DNA from: Agromyces flavus
Lineage (GTDB): Bacteria > Actinomycetota > Actinomycetes > Actinomycetales > Microbacteriaceae
Reading direction: 5' to 3'
Assembly (NCBI RefSeq): GCF_900104685.1
Contig: NZ_LT629755.1
Location: 1,984,001 to 2,048,000, forward strand
Length of the DNA stretch: 64,000 nucleotides
Shown: in pieces, positions 1 through 6,304 of the stretch
Numbering within the stretch: position 1 is the stretch's first letter
Layout: the number at the start of each line of letters is the position of its first letter
Program-made: the position numbers and the translations under genes
The notes under the pieces: model-generated
What the model was told of the DNA's origin: nothing
What the model saw: the letters and a program-made list of their open reading frames with translations, nothing else
Database searches by the model: none

Positions 1-188
1 TCGCGACGGCCGTCGGGGCCGAGGGCGTCGTCGTGCGCGAGCTCGCCGACCTCGACCGCCTCACGAGCTGGGCGGCCGAGCCTGTCGACGAACGGCGCTT
101 CCTGCTGCTCGACTGCCGCATCTCCGACACGGTCACCGCCCCGTACCAGGAGGAGATCCTGCGCGTGAACTCGCGCCCGCGCGACTGA
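1..188 (+). CDS. Thiamine-pyrophosphate enzyme, C-terminal end (partial)
   Basis: Only the last 61 codons are present; the gene enters from the left edge in the frame whose codons begin at base 3 and stops with TGA at 186-188. The visible protein has an alternating Ala/Gly-rich helix (ATAVGAEGVVVREL) and ends LLLDCRISDTVTAPYQEEIL. This layout resembles the C-terminal pyrophosphate-binding domain of the acetolactate synthase/benzoylformate decarboxylase superfamily. The substrate cannot be told from this tail, and the assignment rests on motif style alone. Confidence 0.5.
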   Translation, partial: ATAVGAEGVVVRELADLDRLTSWAAEPVDERRFLLLDCRISDTVTAPYQEEILRVNSRPRD

Positions 189-258
189 GGCGTCCGCCGG
201 CCCGGCCGATCAGGTCCGCCGCGGCGCGCTTCACGCCGCAGGACGAAGCGCCCGTTCA

Positions 259-747
259 CTACGGTCGAACCTCGCGTCGAATGTCGGTCGCCGCGGGACC
301 GGCGGGGACGGCGGGCGTGCGAGGCCACGTCCAGGCGGAGCGCAGGATGACGGCCAGGAGCAGCAACTCGATTCCGATGGAGAGGGCGTAGAAGGCGGCC
401 CACTCCCAGGTCGACCCAGCGGCGTTGAAGATCGAGTACGGGACGAGGAGCGATGCCACGACGAGGTTCGTGGCGCGGTTCACCCGGGCGGGCAGCGTCA
501 TGGAGAGCACCACCATCAGAGCCGGGATCGACACGGACACGAGGAAGATCGTCAGCAACGTCGCGCTGATGTCGAACCTCCAGATCTGGCCATTCAGGAT
601 GGCGTCGACGACGCCCGGCTTGTAGAAGTTCAAGATGTCGACGTAGACGTAGAGGAACATGAAGCTGGTCCATGCGGCGGCCAGCTTGGCCTGCACGGGG
701 ATCGGCGGAGTGTCGAGCGGGTTCGCGGTTGTCGTTCGGATGGTCAT
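259..747 (-). CDS. Small four-helix membrane protein, DUF6326-like
   Basis: 162 residues from the ATG at 747; a longer upstream reading has no membrane-protein character and runs through the neighbouring gene. The protein starts MTIRTTTANPLDTPPIPVQ and has four hydrophobic segments (about residues 22-45, 60-85, 92-112 and 118-142), with short loops and a charged C-terminus. The N-terminal IPVQAKLAAAWTSFMFLY stretch and the later LPARVNRATNLVVASL stretch match my memory of the DUF6326 family, which has no known function. It lies downstream of the oxidoreductase on the same strand with a 95-base gap and may be co-transcribed with it. No catalytic residues are apparent. Confidence 0.65.
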   Translation of the reverse strand: MTIRTTTANPLDTPPIPVQAKLAAAWTSFMFLYVYVDILNFYKPGVVDAILNGQIWRFDISATLLTIFLVSVSIPALMVVLSMTLPARVNRATNLVVASLLVPYSIFNAAGSTWEWAAFYALSIGIELLLLAVILRSAWTWPRTPAVPAGPAATDIRREVRP

Positions 748-842
748 CGGTTCTTCCCTTCGATAGCGGAGCGGTCGCCGCCGGAGCGGCAGGTCTGGGC
801 GTGCATGTTCACGGGTCGGGTCGTTCTCGTCCGGGGCCCTCG

Positions 843-1652
843 TCAGACGGTGATCACGACCTTCCCTCTGGTGTGGCCGGCCGCGACGTAGCGCGTCAAC
901 GCTCGACGCACCGCCGCCAGCGGCTCCGATTCCACGTTGTCGAGGATGACGTCGTAGCGCTTCCCGGTGCGGGTGAAGTCGGTCCCGGTGTAGTCGACGA
1001 CGTGGTCGGCACCGAGCGACCGGACCATGTCGACGTTCCGGGTGCTGCACACTCCCGTCACCTCGGCGCCGAAGGCCTTGGCGATCTGTACCGCGAAGGA
1101 GCCCACGCCGCCCGACGCCCCCGTGACCAGCACCGACTGCCCCGGTCGGACGTTCGCGATGTCGCGCACTGCCTGCAGCGCCGTCATGCCCGACGTGGGC
1201 ACCGCTGCCGCGTCCACGAACGACAGGTCGGCAGGCACGGACACGAGCCGGTCCGCCGGAACCGAGGCGTACTCCGCGAGGGCTCCCGCCGTGCTCCATC
1301 CGAACACCTTCTCGCCGGGACGGATCGCCGTGGCATCCGTCCCGACCGCTTCCACCACGCCGGCGAGGTCCCTGCCCGGGATGCCGTGACGCGGCCGGCG
1401 AAGCCCGAACGCCAAGCGCACCACGTACGGCTCACCGGTCATGACGAAGTAGTCGCCGGGATGCACCGAGGCCGCGCGCACCTGGACGAGCACCTCGCCT
1501 CGATCGGGGCGCGGGACCCCGACCTCGGACGACTCGAGCACTGAGGGCGGGCCGTAACGGTGCTGGACGGCGGCCCGCATCGTCGCCGCGCTGGCCGGAG
1601 TCGGATCCGGCATCGGACGTGCTCCGGCATTCCATCGCGCTTGGATTCCCAT
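843..1652 (-). CDS. NAD(P)-dependent quinone oxidoreductase/alcohol dehydrogenase family, internally deleted
   Basis: 269 residues from the ATG at 1652, which has GAGGAG six bases upstream; a GTG at 1676 lies inside an operator and is unlikely. The N-terminal GroES-like domain (about residues 34-140) and the Rossmann nucleotide site (VLVTGASGGVGSFAVQIAKA) are intact. The family normally runs to about 310-340 residues. Here the sequence passes directly from NVESEPLAAVRRALT to RYVAAGHTRGKVVITV, which in relatives lie roughly 80-100 residues apart. The reading frame stays open, so this looks like an in-frame deletion of part of the C-terminal catalytic lobe. The gene is divergent from a TetR gene and probably controlled by it. 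The protein may be inactive or only cofactor-binding. Confidence 0.75.
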   Translation of the reverse strand: MGIQARWNAGARPMPDPTPASAATMRAAVQHRYGPPSVLESSEVGVPRPDRGEVLVQVRAASVHPGDYFVMTGEPYVVRLAFGLRRPRHGIPGRDLAGVVEAVGTDATAIRPGEKVFGWSTAGALAEYASVPADRLVSVPADLSFVDAAAVPTSGMTALQAVRDIANVRPGQSVLVTGASGGVGSFAVQIAKAFGAEVTGVCSTRNVDMVRSLGADHVVDYTGTDFTRTGKRYDVILDNVESEPLAAVRRALTRYVAAGHTRGKVVITV

Positions 1653-1669
1653 GGACGTCTCCTCAACTT

Positions 1670-1714
1670 CGTACACTGTACGTCGTACGCTGTACTATGA
1701 CCGTACGCTGTACG
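1670..1714. promoter_or_regulatory. Three copies of CGTACRCTGTAC: likely TetR operators
   Basis: The word CGTACACTGTACG occurs at 1670-1682, CGTACGCTGTAC at 1684-1695 and CGTACGCTGTACG at 1702-1714. Each is close to an inverted repeat (CGTAC/GTACG). They fill the short divergent space between the oxidoreductase start (1652) and the TetR start (1749), which is where a TetR-family repressor normally binds. Binding itself is inferred. Confidence 0.75.
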
Positions 1715-1748
1715 ATTGTCAAGCGTCATCGAGGCAGCGAGGAGATCC

Positions 1749-2423
1749 GTGTCACAGCGAGAAGGCCACCAGGTCGCGTCGGACACGGCGCTGAGCAAGC
1801 GGCGCGTCGTGGTCGAGGCGGTCCGACTCGCCGACCGCGAGGGGGTGCACGGGCTGAGCATGCGCCGGCTGGCCGGGGCGCTCGGCGCAGGCGCGATGTC
1901 GCTCTACCACTACGTGGCGAGCAAGGAGCAATTGCTGGACGCCATGATCGACCTCGTCTTCGAGGAGATCGAGTTTCCGCCGGAGGAGACCGACTGGCAG
2001 TCGGCGATGCGAAGGGAGGCCGAATCCACTCGACAGGTTCTCGCACGTCACCCGTGGGCGGTCGGCCTGATGGAGTCGCGGACCTCGCCGGGACCTGCGA
2101 ACCTCCGCCACCGCGAGGCGGTCACCGCCTGCTTGCGGAATGCCGGCTTCTCGGTCGAGATGGCGACGCACGCCAATTGGCTGCTCAACAGCTATGTCTA
2201 CGGTTTCGCCCTGCAGGAGGCGAGCCTGCAGTTCGACACCGCCGATGAATTCGCGGACATGACGCAGGACGTCTTCCTGCCCCAGCTGCCGCCCGACGAG
2301 TTCCCCTTCCTCAACGAGTCCGCCGCGGCCCTCGTCGCTGCCGACTACGACCCGGCGCAGGAGTTCATGTTCGGCCTCGACCTCGTCCTCGCCGCCCTCG
2401 AGCCCCTGCGAGCCTCCGAGTAG
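1749..2423 (+). CDS. TetR/AcrR-family transcriptional repressor
   Basis: 224 residues from the GTG at 1749, chosen because GAGGAG lies six bases upstream; a TTG at 1716 has no such site. The N-terminal helix-turn-helix is clear (about residues 20-65): LADREGVHGLSMRRLAGALG followed by AGAMSLYHYVASKEQLLDAM. The C-terminal part fits the tetracycline-repressor-like ligand-binding domain (TetR_C_1 type), with LARHPWAVGLMESR. It probably represses itself and the divergent oxidoreductase through the three operator copies in front of it. The inducer cannot be read from sequence. Confidence 0.85.
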   Translation: MSQREGHQVASDTALSKRRVVVEAVRLADREGVHGLSMRRLAGALGAGAMSLYHYVASKEQLLDAMIDLVFEEIEFPPEETDWQSAMRREAESTRQVLARHPWAVGLMESRTSPGPANLRHREAVTACLRNAGFSVEMATHANWLLNSYVYGFALQEASLQFDTADEFADMTQDVFLPQLPPDEFPFLNESAAALVAADYDPAQEFMFGLDLVLAALEPLRASE

Positions 2424-2506
2424 CGGCGCGCCGGACCGGCCACCGTCCGGGCGCTCGCGGTGTCGGCTGAGCCACTCGCCCCGAGCCCGTGTGGAAGGCT
2501 GCTCCC

Positions 2507-3049
2507 ATGCCGTCTCCGCAGTCGTTGAGCGAGCCCGATCGGCGCCAGGTCGCGGCGTGGGCGGCGGAGTGCGCCGAGCACGTGCTGCACCTGTTCGAGG
2601 CCGAGGCGCCGTCGGATGATCGGCCGCGCGACGCGATCGCCCGCGCTCGGGCCTTCGCTCGGGGCGAGCTGGACGCCGCCGGCGAGATCCGCCGACGATT
2701 CGTCGCCGGCCGGGCGGCGCACGCTGTGAGCTCCCCTGCCGCCGTGGCCGCCGCCCGCGCCGCAGCACAGGCCGCGGGTGTCGCGCACATGGGGGCGCAC
2801 GCGCTCGGCGCGGCTGCCTACGCCGCGAATGCTGCAGGGCTCGCCGCACCCGATCGAGCCGCGGCGACCCGTGCCGAGATCGCCTGGCAGCTCGAACGCG
2901 TGACCGATGACACCCGGGCGGCGCTCCGGCGCCTGCTGGCCGTCGGTGAGGATGGCACGGGCCCGCTCGGTCCCGGGCTCCTCGCCTCCGGCCGCCTCGG
3001 GGCGATCATTCGCGAGATCCAAGCCGCCCTCGGCGACGACGAGCCGTGA
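2507..3049 (+). CDS. Putative immunity protein, Imm-5-like helical fold
   Basis: 180 residues from the ATG at 2507, with GGAAGG about nine bases upstream. The protein begins with the pattern VAAWAAECAEHVLHLFE, then PSDDRPRDAIARARAFARGE and long Ala-rich helices (HAVSSPAAVAAARAAAQAAG, AHMGAHALGAAAYAANAAGL). This arrangement matches the small actinobacterial family annotated as Imm-5-like putative immunity proteins. No toxin gene lies next to it: neighbours are a TetR gene and an MFS transporter. It may be an orphan immunity gene or have another role; the immunity label comes from family annotation, not from anything seen here. Confidence 0.6.
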   Translation: MPSPQSLSEPDRRQVAAWAAECAEHVLHLFEAEAPSDDRPRDAIARARAFARGELDAAGEIRRRFVAGRAAHAVSSPAAVAAARAAAQAAGVAHMGAHALGAAAYAANAAGLAAPDRAAATRAEIAWQLERVTDDTRAALRRLLAVGEDGTGPLGPGLLASGRLGAIIREIQAALGDDEP

Positions 3050-3052
3050 AAC

Positions 3053-3093
3053 GAGCGGATGCCGCGTCCCCGTGAGGCACGCGGCATCCGCTC
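3053..3093. terminator. 14-bp hairpin between convergent genes
   Basis: Perfect 14-bp inverted repeat, 3053-3066 paired with 3080-3093 and a 13-base loop. It lies between the immunity-like gene (ends 3049) and the convergent MFS gene (ends 3114). There is no clear T-tract. The stem contains the GGATGCC/GGCATCC word that recurs in this window. Confidence 0.6.
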
Positions 3094-3113
3094 CTTCGGA
3101 TTCGAGCCGGGCG

Positions 3114-4493
3114 CTACTTCTCCCAGACGAAGTGCCGCTCAGCCTGCTCGGCCTCGTGGTCGGGTCCGAGCGGGATGCCGGTGCGGTCGCGCAGCAGGAG
3201 GGTCGCGATGAACGCGACCACCATGACGCCGGCGATGTAGAACGCCACGGAGGTCGCGGTGCCGGTCGACTGCACGAGCCAGGCGGCGATCGTCGGGGCG
3301 AACGCGCCGCCGATGATCGCGCCGATCGCGTAGGTGATCGACACGCCCGAGTAGCGGATGGAGGCCGGGAACAGCTCGGTGAAGTACGCCGCCTGCTGGC
3401 CGTAGGTGAAGCCGTTGCCGATCGCGAAGAGCGAGACGCCGAGGAAGAGCAGCCACGGGTTGCCGGTGTTCGTGAGCGGGAAGAGGAGGAACACGGTCGC
3501 GAGGAACGCGATCCAGCCGATGATGTACGTGTTCTTGCGGCCGATGCGATCGGAGACCGCGCCGGCGGCGAAGGTCGTGATGAGCCAGACGATGGAGGCG
3601 CCCGCGACGGCGAGGAGCACGGGCGTGCGATCCATGCCGACGAGCCCGCCCTCCTCGACGGGCATCGTGGCGTAGTTCTGCAGGTACCCGCCCGTGGTCA
3701 TGTAGCCCGCGGCGTTGTTGCCGGCGAAGGTGAGGGCCGCGAGCAGCACCAGCAGCCAGTGCCGACGGAAGAGGGTCAGGATCGGGGTCTTGGCCTTCTC
3801 CTTCTTCGCGGCGATCTCCTGGAAGACCGGGCTCTCGTCGACGGCGCGGCGCACGACGATGCCGACGATGATGAGCACGAAGCTCAGCAGGAACGGGATG
3901 CGCCAGCCCCACTCGAGGAACGCGTCGCCGGGCGAGATCACGCCGGTCATGAGCGCGAGCATGCCGGAGGCGAGCAGGAGGCCGATCGGCACGCCGATCT
4001 GCGGGAACGCGCCGAACCGGCCGCGCTTCCCACCGGGGGCGTGCTCGACGGCCATGAGCACGGCGCCACCCCACTCGCCGCCCGTCGAGAGGCCCTGGAG
4101 GATGCGGAGCAGGATGAGCAGGACCGGTGCGGCCATGCCGATCTGCTCGTAGGTCGGGAGCACGCCGATGAGGGTGGTGGCCGAGCCCATGAGGATGAGC
4201 GTGATCACGAGCATCGCCTTGCGCCCGATCTTGTCGCCGTAGTGGCCGGCGAGGAACGCACCGAGCGGGCGGAAGAGGAAGCTGATGCCCACCGTGGCGA
4301 ACGAGAGGATCGTCGCGAACTGCGGGCCGGCCGGTGCGAAGAAGAGTGCGCCGAACACGAGGGCGGCGGCGCTCGCGTACAGGAAGAAGTCGTACCACTC
4401 GATGGTCGTGCCGATCACGGTGGCGAAGGCGACGCGCCGCAGCTCGTGCGGTCGTGTCGAGGCGTGGAACTCGGTGCCGGGTGTCGCGGTCAT
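3114..4493 (-). CDS. MFS metabolite:H+ symporter (ProP/ShiA type), probable aromatic acid importer
   Basis: 459 residues from the ATG at 4493. The N-terminus has IGTTIEWYDFFLYASAAAL, typical of the metabolite:proton symporter branch of the major facilitator superfamily. About twelve hydrophobic segments follow, with the cytoplasmic loop signature GHYGDKIGRKAMLV after helix 2 and its counterpart GAVSDRIGRKNTYIIG after helix 8, and QGLSTGGEWGGAV in helix 4. It is divergent from hpaH and shares an operator region with it. The likely cargo is therefore 4-hydroxyphenylacetate, homoprotocatechuate or a related acid; the substrate is inferred from context only. Confidence 0.85.
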   Translation of the reverse strand: MTATPGTEFHASTRPHELRRVAFATVIGTTIEWYDFFLYASAAALVFGALFFAPAGPQFATILSFATVGISFLFRPLGAFLAGHYGDKIGRKAMLVITLILMGSATTLIGVLPTYEQIGMAAPVLLILLRILQGLSTGGEWGGAVLMAVEHAPGGKRGRFGAFPQIGVPIGLLLASGMLALMTGVISPGDAFLEWGWRIPFLLSFVLIIVGIVVRRAVDESPVFQEIAAKKEKAKTPILTLFRRHWLLVLLAALTFAGNNAAGYMTTGGYLQNYATMPVEEGGLVGMDRTPVLLAVAGASIVWLITTFAAGAVSDRIGRKNTYIIGWIAFLATVFLLFPLTNTGNPWLLFLGVSLFAIGNGFTYGQQAAYFTELFPASIRYSGVSITYAIGAIIGGAFAPTIAAWLVQSTGTATSVAFYIAGVMVVAFIATLLLRDRTGIPLGPDHEAEQAERHFVWEK

Positions 4494-4567
4494 GGCGGGA
4501 TTCGACTCCTCTGTCGGTCCGCGGATGGATGGATGCCGCCTCGAAGCGTGAGGCAGGCTCGGAGACT

Positions 4568-4588
4568 ATCGTATATGATTTCGGATAC
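4568..4588. promoter_or_regulatory. GntR-type operator between MFS gene and hpaH
   Basis: ATCGTATATGATTT followed by two bases and GATAC. The same 21-base layout occurs at 6266-6286 with 18 of 21 identical positions. Both contain GTAT-N10-ATAC and the near-palindrome ATCGTATAYGAT, consistent with GTATAC-type sites of FCD-domain GntR regulators. The site would control the MFS gene and hpaHI divergently. The likely binder is the GntR protein encoded at 7828-8583. Confidence 0.7.
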
Positions 4589-4649
4589 CAAATGTGATCA
4601 CGCTTTCGCGTAGCATCACGAGAGGCCTCGACGACGGAGTGGAGACACA

Positions 4650-5435
4650 TTGCTCGACCCAGCACGCATCACCGAGATCGCCGACGAGCTGCTCGCGGCC
4701 GATCGCGATCGCACCACCGTCCCGCTCCTCACCGCTCGCAACCCCGACATGACCGTCGAGGACGCGTACGCGGTGCAGCGCCTGTGGGCGGATCGCGCGA
4801 TCGAGGGCGGCCGCCGCCTCGTCGGGCGCAAGATCGGGCTCACGTCGAAGGTCATGCAGGTCGCGACCGGCATCGCCGAGCCCGACTACGGGGTGATCCT
4901 CGACGACATGGTCCACGAGTCCGGCGCCGTGGTCGAGTTCGATCGCTTCTCGAACGTCCGCATCGAGGTCGAACTGGCCTTCGTGCTCGCGAAGCCGCTC
5001 ACCGGCCCGGGCACGACGATCTTCGACGTGCTGGAGGCGACGGCCTACGTCGTGCCGGCGCTCGAGATCCTCAACTCGCACATCGAGATGCAGGGCCGCA
5101 CGATCGTCGACACGATCTCCGACAACGCCGCGATGGGCGCCATGGTCGTCGGCGGGACCCCCGTCAAGCCCGACGCCGTCGACCTCCGCTGGGTCTCGGC
5201 GCTGCTCTACCGCAACGAGACCATCGAGGAGTCGGGCGTCGCGGGGGCAGTACTCGGCCACCCCGCCATGGGCGTCGCATGGCTCGCCGACAAGCTCGCC
5301 CAGCACGGCCAATCGCTCCAGGCGGGCGAGATCATCCTCGCCGGCTCGTTCACGCGCCCGATGTGGGTCGAGCGCGGCGACACCGTCCATGCCGAGTACG
5401 GACCCCTGGGAGCGATCACGTGCCGATTCGCCTGA
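4650..5435 (+). CDS. hpaH: 2-oxo-hept-4-ene-1,7-dioate hydratase
   Basis: 261 residues from a TTG at 4650 with GGAG five bases upstream. It belongs to the hydratase/decarboxylase branch of the FAH superfamily: GRKIGLTSKVMQVATGI, then EPDYGVILDDM, RIEVELAFVLAKPL and PALEILNSHIEM, with metal-binding acidic residues in the EVELAFVL strand. In the homoprotocatechuate meta pathway HpaH hydrates 2-oxo-hept-4-enedioate to 4-hydroxy-2-oxoheptanedioate, the HpaI substrate. The last 16 bases overlap hpaI. MhpD-type hydratases are related, but the cluster supports HpaH. Confidence 0.9.
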   Translation: MLDPARITEIADELLAADRDRTTVPLLTARNPDMTVEDAYAVQRLWADRAIEGGRRLVGRKIGLTSKVMQVATGIAEPDYGVILDDMVHESGAVVEFDRFSNVRIEVELAFVLAKPLTGPGTTIFDVLEATAYVVPALEILNSHIEMQGRTIVDTISDNAAMGAMVVGGTPVKPDAVDLRWVSALLYRNETIEESGVAGAVLGHPAMGVAWLADKLAQHGQSLQAGEIILAGSFTRPMWVERGDTVHAEYGPLGAITCRFA

Positions 5436-6241
5436 ACCTGCCCGAGACCTTCGCGGCGCGCCTCGCCGCGTCCGACCGCCCGCTCGTCGGCCTGTGGGTC
5501 TGCTCGGGCAGCCCGGTCATGGCCGAGCTCGTGGCGGGCAGCGGCGTCGACTGGGTGCTCATCGACGGCGAGCACTCCCCCAACGGGCTCGAGTCGATCC
5601 TCGCCCAGCTGTACGCGGTGTCGGCCTACCCGGTCGCGCCGGTCGTCCGCGTGCCGATCGGCGACACCGTGATCATCAAGCAGGTGCTCGACCTCGGTGC
5701 GCAGAACCTGCTCGTGCCGATGGTCGACAGTGCGGCGCACGCCGAGGAGCTCGTTCGGGCCATCCGCTACCCCGCCGGCGGCGTGCGCGGCGTCGGCGCC
5801 TCGCTCGCGCGCTCGTCGCGCTGGAACCGCGTGCCCGGGTACCTTGCGAACGCGTCGTCGACCCTGAGCCTCACCGTGCAGATCGAGTCGGCGGCGGCCG
5901 TCGAGGCGGTCGACGAGATCGTCGCGGTCGACGGCGTCGACGCGATCTTCATCGGGCCCGCCGACCTGGCGGCATCGATGGGCCGGCTCGGCGAGCCGTC
6001 GCATCCCGAGGTCGTCGACGCGGTGGTCACGGCCCTCCGTGCCGCAGCTGCGGCCGGCAAGCCCGCGGGCGTCAACGCGTTCGTGCCCGAGGAGGCCGAG
6101 CGGTACCTCGCCGAGGGTGCGGCGTTCGTGGCGGTCGGAGCCGACGTCTCGCTCGTGGCCCGAGCGACCGAGACGCTCGCCGACCGATTCATCGGGGCCG
6201 GTGATCGCGGGCCGGATGGCACGTCGCGCGCCTCCTACTAG
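5420..6241 (+). CDS. hpaI: 4-hydroxy-2-oxoheptanedioate aldolase
   Basis: 273 residues from the GTG at 5420, which has GGGAG seven bases upstream and overlaps hpaH by 16 bases. It is a class II, metal-dependent aldolase of the HpaI/HpcH family, seen in GVDWVLIDGEHSPNGLES, VRVPIGDTVIIKQVLDLGAQ, the metal-binding QIESAAAVEAVDEIVA and DAIFIGPADLAASMG. It cleaves 4-hydroxy-2-oxoheptanedioate to pyruvate and succinic semialdehyde, the last step of homoprotocatechuate breakdown. The TAG stop is followed at 6266 by the second GntR operator. Confidence 0.92.
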   Translation: MPIRLNLPETFAARLAASDRPLVGLWVCSGSPVMAELVAGSGVDWVLIDGEHSPNGLESILAQLYAVSAYPVAPVVRVPIGDTVIIKQVLDLGAQNLLVPMVDSAAHAEELVRAIRYPAGGVRGVGASLARSSRWNRVPGYLANASSTLSLTVQIESAAAVEAVDEIVAVDGVDAIFIGPADLAASMGRLGEPSHPEVVDAVVTALRAAAAAGKPAGVNAFVPEEAERYLAEGAAFVAVGADVSLVARATETLADRFIGAGDRGPDGTSRASY

Positions 6242-6265
6242 CAGTCCCTTGCACCGCCCCAACCG

Positions 6266-6286
6266 ATCGTATACGATTTGAGATAC
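6266..6286. promoter_or_regulatory. GntR-type operator upstream of the FAH-RraA gene
   Basis: ATCGTATACGATTT followed by two bases and GATAC. The first twelve bases form a perfect palindrome (ATCGTATACGAT). It ends 18 bases before the start at 6305, well placed to block transcription of the second half of the cluster. It is near-identical to the site at 4568-4588. Confidence 0.72.
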
Positions 6287-6304
6287 GAAGAGACGAGGAC
6301 GCTC

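Noticed and set aside
843..1676. GTG at 1676 as start of the oxidoreductase.
   Set aside because: It lies within the first operator copy and has no ribosome site; the ATG at 1652 has GAGGAG at the right distance.
2907..4613. A 568-codon plus-strand frame.
   Set aside because: It is antisense to the MFS transporter, rich in Glu/Arg/Gly from complementary third-position GC, and has no start signal.
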